Source of the DNA: an uncultured Mycoplasmatota bacterium
GTDB taxonomy: Bacteria > Bacillota_I > Bacilli_A > RF39 > UBA660
Assembly: GCA_900546245.1 (NCBI GenBank)
Contig: URBY01000042.1
Location: forward strand, 1 to 9,379
Reading direction: 5' to 3'
Length of the DNA: 9,379 nucleotides
Part shown: piece by piece, positions 5,442-9,379 of the stretch
Layout of the letters: every line of letters begins with the position of its first letter
How positions within the stretch are numbered: the first letter of the stretch is position 1
Made by a program: the position numbers and the translations under genes
Notes under the pieces: generated by a model
Seen by the model: the letters and a program-made list of their open reading frames with translations, nothing else
Told to the model about the DNA's origin: nothing
The model's database searches: none

Positions 5442-6708
5442 ATTCTTTATATTCAAGCTCAAAATCAAGTATTCTAACAGTATCTCCTTCTTGTATACCC
5501 ATTTTTTGTAAATCTTCATCTACACCCATTCTTCTAAGTTTTTTAGCAAATCTTCTTGCTCCTTCATCAGTAAACTTAGTCATTCTAAGAAGTTTTTCGA
5601 TTTCATCTCCACTAACTACATAAACATCATTATCTTTATAAATTCTATATGGTTTTTCTTCTTTAAATTTATATAAAACATATTTTTCAAATTGTTCATT
5701 TTCATATAATGGTTCATCTTTAATGTTATCAAGTTCATCCGCTATTTTTACTAAAACTTTATCAATGCCTTCACCTGTTAAAGCACTTATTTCGAATACT
5801 TCTTTATTTACTTTTTTCTTAAATTCTTTTAAATTTTCTTTAGCACTTTCCATATCCATTTTATTTGCGATTATTACTTCAGGTTTATCTAATAATTTTT
5901 TATCAAAATCTCCAAGTTCTTTTCTAATTGTAATATAATCTTCATATGGATCTCTACCTTCATACGCACTCATATCAATAATATGCGCAATTACTTTTGT
6001 TCTTGATGCATGACGTAAGAATTTATCTCCAAGACCTTCACCTAGTGAAGCACCTTTTATTAAACCTGGTAAATCAGCCGCAACAAATACTCTGTTATCA
6101 ATAGTTTTAACAACACCTAAATTAGGTGATAAAGTTGTAAAATGATATTCTGCTATTTTTGGTTTTGCTTTTGATATTTTACTTATAAGTGTACTTTTAC
6201 CAACACTTGGCATACCAACAAATCCAACATCTGCAAGTAATTTTAATTCTACTTTTAACCTTCTTTCTTCACCTGGTTCACCATTTTCAGAAAAGTTAGG
6301 TGCAGGATTTGCAGGAGTTGCAAATGCAGTATTGCCTCTTCCACCTCTTCCACCTTTAGCAACTACAACTTCATCATTTTCATGAGTTAAATCTGCTAAA
6401 ATAAGTCCTGTATCTAAATCAGTTACAGTTGTTCCTTGTGGTACTTTAATAATAATATTTTCTGCATTTTTACCATTCATATTTTTACCAAGGCCATTTG
6501 ATCCTTTGTGACCTTTAATATGTTTATTATATCTTAAATCAAGTAATGTTCTAAGTCCCATATCTACTTTGAATATTATATCAGCGCCTTTTCCTCCATT
6601 ACCACCAAAAGGTCCACCCATTGGAATATATTTTTCTCTTCTAAAAGCAGTACAACCATCTCCACCATTACCTGCTTTAACCTCAATTATAACCTCATCA
6701 ACAAACAT
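5440..6708 (-). CDS. obgE: GTPase ObgE/CgtA, ribosome assembly and stress regulator
   Basis: Obg is an essential GTPase that binds the 50S subunit during late assembly and links GTP/ppGpp state to growth. The 422-aa product shows all three Firmicutes domains: the glycine-rich Obg fold (1 to about 158, beginning FVDEVIIEVKAGNGGDG), the G domain and the C-terminal OCT domain (about 340-422, ending DTVRILDFELEYKE). Nucleotide motifs are G1 GMPSVGKST (165-173), G2 around FTTLSPNLG (190-198), G3 DLPG (212-215), G4 NKMD (282-285) and G5 SAL (308-310). AAAGGA lies about nine bases before the ATG. The start is 18 bases after the trmB stop, so the two are probably co-transcribed. In Bacillus obg follows rpmA and spo0B; spo0B is absent here. 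Confidence 0.98.
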   Translation of the reverse strand: MFVDEVIIEVKAGNGGDGCTAFRREKYIPMGGPFGGNGGKGADIIFKVDMGLRTLLDLRYNKHIKGHKGSNGLGKNMNGKNAENIIIKVPQGTTVTDLDTGLILADLTHENDEVVVAKGGRGGRGNTAFATPANPAPNFSENGEPGEERRLKVELKLLADVGFVGMPSVGKSTLISKISKAKPKIAEYHFTTLSPNLGVVKTIDNRVFVAADLPGLIKGASLGEGLGDKFLRHASRTKVIAHIIDMSAYEGRDPYEDYITIRKELGDFDKKLLDKPEVIIANKMDMESAKENLKEFKKKVNKEVFEISALTGEGIDKVLVKIADELDNIKDEPLYENEQFEKYVLYKFKEEKPYRIYKDNDVYVVSGDEIEKLLRMTKFTDEGARRFAKKLRRMGVDEDLQKMGIQEGDTVRILDFELEYKE

Positions 6709-6726
6709 GTTACCATATCCTTTCTA

Positions 6727-7365
6727 TTAATTTTTAAAGTATGCATCAACATAAAATATTGGTCTATGTTCTTTATAATATTGTTTTTCAAAATCAGTCA
6801 TGACATTTTCTATTTTTCTTTCATCATTATGTAAATCTAAACTAACCTTTTCAAATGTATACCAGTAATTACTAAAACTTTCTAAGGCAGAAGAAAATAA
6901 TATTTTATTATCTGTCTTTAAGATTATGTGCTTATTTTTCTTAAATATTCTATCATATAATCTTAAATAGCTTTCATCTGAAAATCTTTTTTTCGCATCT
7001 TGTTTTTTTGGCCATGGCTCTGAAAATGTTAAATAAATTGTATCTATTTCTTTACCAAAATAATTAATAATATTTCTAGCATCTGCACATATTATTCTAA
7101 GATTGCTTATATTTTGATTTTTTATATTATTAATCGCAGTTGCTGTTTGAGAACTATCTAGTTCTAGCCCTATATAATTAATATTAGGATGTTTTTTAGC
7201 CATTTCAATTATAAAACTTCCTCTTCCCATACCTAATTCTAAGCATATTGGATTATTATTAGAAAATACATCTTTCCATTTTCCTTTATAACTTTCAGGA
7301 TTTTTAACTAAATATGAACTACTATCTATAATCTTATTTGCATTTTTAACAACATTATAACGCAT
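6727..7365 (-). CDS. trmB: tRNA (guanine-N7)-methyltransferase TrmB
   Basis: TrmB transfers a methyl group from SAM to N7 of G46 in the tRNA variable loop. The 212-aa product matches family length. Visible are YKGKW (26-30), SAM motif LELGMGRGS (42-50), YIGLELD (64-70), the catalytic-region motif FSEPWPKK (114-121), KTDN (150-153), VSLDLHN (174-180) and the C-terminal VMTDFE (188-193). Two differences stand out: the usual FSDPWPKKRH is FSEPWPKKQD here, with Asp replaced by Glu (E116) and Arg-His by Gln-Asp. All other landmarks are intact, so it is probably active. The start is the ATG at 7363-7365, with GAGGTG six bases upstream; an ATG ten codons earlier lies in the promoter and is rejected. 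It is followed by obgE after 18 bases. Confidence 0.94.
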   Translation of the reverse strand: MRYNVVKNANKIIDSSSYLVKNPESYKGKWKDVFSNNNPICLELGMGRGSFIIEMAKKHPNINYIGLELDSSQTATAINNIKNQNISNLRIICADARNIINYFGKEIDTIYLTFSEPWPKKQDAKKRFSDESYLRLYDRIFKKNKHIILKTDNKILFSSALESFSNYWYTFEKVSLDLHNDERKIENVMTDFEKQYYKEHRPIFYVDAYFKN

Positions 7366-7385
7366 AAACTTCACCTCTAAAGAAG

Positions 7386-7394
7386 ATTTTACCA
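7386..7394 (-). promoter_or_regulatory. extended -10 promoter for trmB-obgE
   Basis: The minus strand reads TGGTAAAAT: -10 TAAAAT (7386-7391, 5/6) with the extended TG (7393-7394). The -35 is poor. Transcription would start near 7379, just 13-14 bases before the trmB ATG and directly before GAGGTG. It lies between the terminator of the 194-aa gene and trmB, where a promoter is needed. Confidence 0.5.
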
Positions 7395-7416
7395 TAAATT
7401 CACTAAAAAAACTAGT

Positions 7417-7449
7417 AAAAAAAATGATGATTACTTTTGATCATCATTT
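7417..7449 (-). terminator. intrinsic terminator of the 194-aa gene
   Basis: On the minus strand AAATGATGAT (7440-7449) and ATCATCATTT (7422-7431) pair perfectly over 10 bp around an 8-base loop, followed by a T run (plus A run 7417-7424). The stop codon (7431-7433) lies at the loop edge, so the last codons form the first arm. Confidence 0.88.
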
Positions 7450-8015
7450 GGTTTTATTAATGATTTTGTTTTGCACTTTTGTTCCATATCATATATTGCA
7501 TTATCTACTGAAGCAATATTATGCATTCTATTTACAATTTCGGTGAAAGCGTTGTCAAATTGTTCATGCGCTATTTTGGCATAATCCTTTAATTTATCTT
7601 TTAACTCTTGGTTCATCTCTTTAGAATATAACAATTTAAATTCATCATCAACCTTTATATAGTTTATTTCATCTATACGTAATCCAATTTTTCTATACTT
7701 TTGTAATTTTTCTTGAAAAATCTTGATCCTTTCCGATTTATCACCACAATCATGTAACAAATAATATGGATTAAGCACAAAAGGAATACCTGTTGATACT
7801 TCTATAAAAGTTTCTTCGTCGATTTTCTTAAATAAGAATGGGTACATTTGATTATCATTAACTGAATCATGACTATAAGTATATGATGTTTTTTCGGAAT
7901 AATATGGAATAATGTAAGTAATAGTTGTAATAACTCCAAAATATTCACCAACTTTTGGGTCTTCTTCATAAAAATTTAATTTTTCATACGCTTCACTAAC
8001 TTCTCTTTTTTTCAT
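7431..8015 (-). CDS. unrecognised 194-aa protein
   Basis: I do not recognise the family. The N-terminal half (about 20-90) is rich in beta-type and aromatic residues (YFGVITTITYIIPYYS at 25-40, PFLFKKI at 59-65, PFVLNPYYLLHDCGD at 78-92). The C-terminal half (about 93-180) is charged and strongly helical. It has two cysteines, no Trp, no signal peptide and no convincing membrane helix, so it is probably cytosolic. GGGAGG lies five bases before the ATG, and an extended -10 promoter lies just upstream, so expression should be good. A degraded copy of its first ~18 codons together with promoter and ribosome site lies about 200 bases upstream (8162-8218), indicating a local duplication. It sits between rpmA and trmB, where Bacillus has spo0B; no Spo0B-like histidine-kinase features are visible. 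Confidence 0.8.
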   Translation of the reverse strand: MKKREVSEAYEKLNFYEEDPKVGEYFGVITTITYIIPYYSEKTSYTYSHDSVNDNQMYPFLFKKIDEETFIEVSTGIPFVLNPYYLLHDCGDKSERIKIFQEKLQKYRKIGLRIDEINYIKVDDEFKLLYSKEMNQELKDKLKDYAKIAHEQFDNAFTEIVNRMHNIASVDNAIYDMEQKCKTKSLIKPNDDQK

Positions 8016-8043
8016 AAAAACCTCCCTGAAATCTTTATAACAT

Positions 8044-8071
8044 ATTATAACACATTATATCGATATTTCAA
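8044..8071 (-). promoter_or_regulatory. promoter of the 194-aa gene
   Basis: TTGAAA (8066-8071), 16 bases, then TATAAT (8044-8049) with an extended TG (TGTTATAAT). Transcription would start near 8037, with GGGAGG in the short leader. A second TATAAT lies a few bases upstream. The arrangement matches base for base in outline the promoter of the upstream duplicate (8238-8265). Confidence 0.8.
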
Positions 8072-8112
8072 TAAAAATTCTCATATATATTAAATAACTC
8101 AAATTCATAACT

Positions 8113-8161
8113 TTTCATAATAATATGTACTTACAAAAAAATATCACCTAAAATGATATTT
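8113..8161. repeat. direct repeat, copy 2 (partner of 8308-8357)
   Basis: About 49 bases, including TCATAATAATATGTACTTAC and the following A run and hairpin, recur 196 bases away next to rpmA with only a few differences. The match continues more weakly through the promoter and ribosome site, so the whole block 8012-8161 corresponds to 8215-8357. This marks a tandem duplication of a terminator-promoter-leader unit. Confidence 0.9.
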
Positions 8162-8162
8162 T
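8135..8162 (-). terminator. terminator closing the short duplicated unit
   Basis: On the minus strand AATATCATT and GGTGATATT pair (9 bp including two G-U pairs) around a TTA loop, followed by seven T. It ends the transcript that would start near 8231, giving an RNA of about 95-100 bases. It is nearly identical to the rpmA terminator 196 bases away. Confidence 0.75.
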
Positions 8163-8218
8163 TTATAAAAACTTAAATTTTATATACCTCATCCTTCATC
8201 AATTGTTCTTTGTTTCAT
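8162..8218 (-). pseudogene. truncated, degenerate 5' copy of the 194-aa gene (9-codon ORF remains)
   Basis: An ATG at 8216-8218, six bases after AAGGAGG, opens MKQRTIDEG and stops at TGA (8189-8191). The continuing sequence translates as ...NLSFYKK, which lines up with the start of the downstream gene (MKKREVSEAYEKLNFYEE) once small indels are allowed. It has its own promoter and is cut off by a terminator. The likely history is duplication followed by deletion of most of one copy. Alternatively it is now a leader-peptide or small-RNA unit; the intact promoter and ribosome site keep that possible. Confidence 0.65.
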
Positions 8219-8237
8219 AAAAAGCCTCCTTAAAATC

Positions 8238-8265
8238 ATTATAGCATACTTTAATTATATTCCAA
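8238..8265 (-). promoter_or_regulatory. promoter of the short duplicated unit
   Basis: TTGGAA (8260-8265, 4/6), 16 bases, then a perfect TATAAT (8238-8243) with extended TG (TGCTATAAT). Transcription would start near 8231. It is the duplicate of the promoter at 8044-8071. Confidence 0.75.
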
Positions 8266-8278
8266 TAAAATAGTTTAC

Positions 8279-8293
8279 ATACATTGAATGTAT
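8279..8293. promoter_or_regulatory. 15-bp palindrome upstream of the -35, possible operator
   Basis: ATACATT-G-AATGTAT is a perfect 7-1-7 inverted repeat, 13 bases upstream of the -35 at 8260-8265. The corresponding place in the other copy of the duplication (about 8085-8100) does not keep the symmetry. It may be a regulator site or chance in AT-rich DNA. Confidence 0.35.
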
Positions 8294-8307
8294 CTAATTT
8301 ATAATTT

Positions 8308-8357
8308 TTTTCATAATAATATGTACTTACAAAAAAATATCACCCTAAGATGATATT
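8308..8357. repeat. direct repeat, copy 1 (partner of 8113-8161)
   Basis: The other copy of the repeat described at 8113-8161. It contains the rpmA terminator and the sequence TCATAATAATATGTACTTAC. Because this copy abuts rpmA, it is probably the original and the copy at 8113-8161 the duplicate. Confidence 0.9.
8331..8357 (-). terminator. intrinsic terminator of rplU-prp-rpmA
   Basis: On the minus strand AATATCATC (8349-8357) and GGTGATATT (8336-8344) form a 9-bp stem (one U-G pair) with a 4-base loop, followed by seven T (plus A run 8331-8337). The rpmA stop codon (8356-8358) overlaps the first arm. Confidence 0.87.
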
Positions 8358-8643
8358 ATTTTTCTTCATAAACACTAACTTGTTTTTTATCTCTACCTTT
8401 ACGTTCGAATTTAACATATCCAGCAACTTTAGCATATAATGTATGATCAACACCCATTCCTACATTGTGACCTGGATAAATTTTAGTTCCTCTTTGACGG
8501 TAAATAATTGATCCACCACTAACAAATTCACCATCTGCTGCTTTAGCGCCTAATCTTCTACCAGCACTATCACGACCATTGTGAGTTGAACCTTGTGCTT
8601 TAACGTGGGCAAATCTTTGTATATCTAAAACCATTTTTAACAT
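8356..8643 (-). CDS. rpmA: 50S ribosomal protein L27, with cleavable N-terminal extension
   Basis: L27 reaches into the peptidyl-transferase centre with its N-terminus. The 95-aa product carries the Bacillota-type extension MLKMVLDIQRF (1-11); removal by Prp between F11 and A12 would give the mature N-terminus AHVKAQGST. The core is unmistakable: STHNGRDSAGRRLG (19-32), GGSIIYRQRGTK (43-54), HNVGMGVDHTLYA (59-71). AAGGAGG lies six bases before the ATG and is made from the last codons of prp (AGG AGG, both Arg). The gene starts three bases after the prp stop and ends in a terminator, so it is the last gene of the rplU operon. Confidence 0.98.
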   Translation of the reverse strand: MLKMVLDIQRFAHVKAQGSTHNGRDSAGRRLGAKAADGEFVSGGSIIYRQRGTKIYPGHNVGMGVDHTLYAKVAGYVKFERKGRDKKQVSVYEEK

Positions 8644-8646
8644 AGT

Positions 8647-8940
8647 TTACCTCCTTATTATTTTTATATTATCTTTATAACTTTTTTCAAGTTCTTCTAA
8701 AAGTTCTATCATATTATTAATAAGTTTATTAGTAATATCATCGTCTTTTAGTTTTTCAATTAAAATTCTATTATTTAAATCTTCATAATAAATAGACTCT
8801 GGATCAAATTCTATAATAGCATTTATTGTTGTTATTACTATTGAACTAACTGATGCACAAACGATATCTTTTCCGTAATCATCATAATTAGCATGTCCTT
8901 TTATTTCTATTTTATTATTTTCTATTTCAACTTTTATCAT
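8647..8940 (-). CDS. prp: ribosomal-processing cysteine protease Prp (YsxB)
   Basis: Prp cleaves the N-terminal extension of L27, and its substrate is encoded directly downstream. The 97-aa product has the family length. The catalytic pair is visible: H16 in KGHANYDDYG (14-23) and C28 in DIVCASVSS (25-33). The C-terminal half is helical and acidic. The ATG follows the rplU stop by 11 bases with only a weak site (AGGT), so translation may be coupled to rplU. The extension on the neighbouring L27 confirms that enzyme and substrate are both retained. Confidence 0.95.
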   Translation of the reverse strand: MIKVEIENNKIEIKGHANYDDYGKDIVCASVSSIVITTINAIIEFDPESIYYEDLNNRILIEKLKDDDITNKLINNMIELLEELEKSYKDNIKIIRR

Positions 8941-8951
8941 TTTATACCTAA

Positions 8952-9248
8952 CTATTTAATTGATTTAATAACAATTTTAGTATATGGTTGTCTATGACCT
9001 TGAGTTTTATGGTAATTTTTCTTAGCATTGTATTTGAAAATTACAACTTTCTTTTGTTTACCTTGTTTAACAATTTCACCAACAACCTTAGCGTTTTCAA
9101 CATATGGCATACCAACTTTACCATCTAACATTAATACTTTGTCAAATGTTACAGTATCTCCAGCTTCACCAGTTACTTTTTCAACATAAATTTCAGTTCC
9201 TTCAGTAACAGTATATTGTTTTCCACCAGTTTCAATTATTGCTTTCAT
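8952..9248 (-). CDS. rplU: 50S ribosomal protein L21
   Basis: L21 binds 23S rRNA in the large subunit. The 98-aa product begins MKAIIETGGKQYTV and has the C-terminal signature KNYHKTQGHRQPYT (77-90), with VIFKYNAKKN before it; length and order are normal. AAGGAGG lies seven bases before the ATG. It ends in TAG, unlike the TAA of most neighbours. It is the first gene of the rplU-prp-rpmA operon and follows a structured leader likely to mediate autoregulation. Confidence 0.98.
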   Translation of the reverse strand: MKAIIETGGKQYTVTEGTEIYVEKVTGEAGDTVTFDKVLMLDGKVGMPYVENAKVVGEIVKQGKQKKVVIFKYNAKKNYHKTQGHRQPYTKIVIKSIK

Positions 9249-9261
9249 ATTAGTACCTCCT

Positions 9262-9355
9262 TCTTTAATATTCTAAGACTCGCCCTTTAAGGTGCTTAAT
9301 TTAAGCTTACTTAAACCTTATTAGTGCGGTTGTAGAGCCAAGAGGCTTTACAAAC
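9262..9355 (-). ncRNA. structured rplU leader, probable L21 leader RNA
   Basis: The 5' leader of rplU is clearly less AT-rich than its surroundings and folds well. Hairpin 1: TTGTA (9349-9353) pairs with TACAA (9330-9334), and AGCC pairs with GGCT around a TCTT loop. Hairpin 2: TAAGGT (9315-9320) pairs with ACCTTA (9288-9293), enclosing GCTTAA/TTAAGC (9301-9306 with 9294-9299). The conserved-looking GGGCGAGTC (9277-9285) follows. Position and structure match the known L21 leader class of Bacillota, thought to be an autoregulatory binding site for a product of the operon. I assign the family from memory of its pattern, without a covariance search. Confidence 0.7.
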
Positions 9356-9361
9356 AATAGA

Positions 9362-9370
9362 ATTTTAACA
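9362..9370 (-). promoter_or_regulatory. partial promoter of the rplU operon
   Basis: The minus strand reads TGTTAAAAT: -10 TAAAAT (9362-9367, 5/6) with extended TG (9369-9370). The -35 would lie beyond the window end. Transcription would begin near 9355, at the start of the structured leader. Confidence 0.55.
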
Positions 9371-9379
9371 CAAAACACA

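Noticed and set aside
5319..5519. 66-aa minus-strand ORF overlapping the end of obgE
   Set aside because: It is a translation of the hairpin repeats running out of the obgE 3' end in another frame, without ribosome site.
7366..7395. Longer TrmB start ten codons upstream
   Set aside because: It overlaps the extended -10 promoter; the ATG at 7363-7365 has GAGGTG and matches family length.

Overview
The window is AT-rich DNA (few GC-rich stretches outside the rplU leader) in which every convincing gene lies on the minus strand. Gene content and order point to a low-GC Bacillota/Bacilli-type bacterium, possibly an uncultured Mollicutes-like or Erysipelotrichia-like lineage; rank cannot be resolved from the sequence alone. 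Reasons: L27 has the Firmicutes-type N-terminal extension and its processing protease Prp is encoded beside it; ireB-ruvX-yrzB and trmR-trhP1-trhP2-greA follow the order known from Bacillus; Shine-Dalgarno sites are strong; sigma-A-like promoters and intrinsic terminators are clear. Tryptophan is encoded by TGG at conserved sites and one gene ends in TGA, so the standard bacterial code applies.

Layout in the direction of transcription (right to left). (1) 9379-8336: a structured L21-type leader RNA, then rplU, prp and rpmA, ending at an intrinsic terminator. (2) 8335-7417: a roughly 200-bp duplicated block containing a promoter, a ribosome site and a broken 5' gene fragment, then an unrecognised 194-aa gene with its own promoter and terminator. 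(3) 7394-5418: trmB (tRNA m7G46 methyltransferase) and obgE (ribosome-assembly GTPase), ending at a terminator. (4) 5410-5100: a gene-poor stretch with two 40-bp hairpin repeats and a decayed-looking small ORF. (5) 5115-4485: an unrecognised 191-aa coiled-coil protein under a near-consensus promoter. (6) 4366-677: a tight operon ireB-ruvX-yrzB-trmR-trhP1-trhP2 with overlapping or near-abutting genes. (7) 680-127: greA with its own excellent promoter and a terminator. (8) 1-78: a 15-bp tandem repeat at the window edge, possibly downstream of a minus-strand promoter.

Most genes serve translation and transcription: ribosomal proteins and their maturation protease, ribosome assembly (ObgE), tRNA modification (TrmB at G46; TrhP1/TrhP2/TrmR at wobble U34), rRNA processing or Holliday resolution (RuvX) and elongation rescue (GreA). 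IreB is the envelope-stress regulator associated with the PASTA kinase. Compared with the Bacillus arrangement, mltG, udk and spo0B are missing from their usual places. I see no clear new multi-gene system; the most unusual items are the duplicated promoter/leader block at 8012-8358, the 40-bp hairpin repeats, the edge repeat, and four genes whose stop codons lie inside their terminator hairpins.
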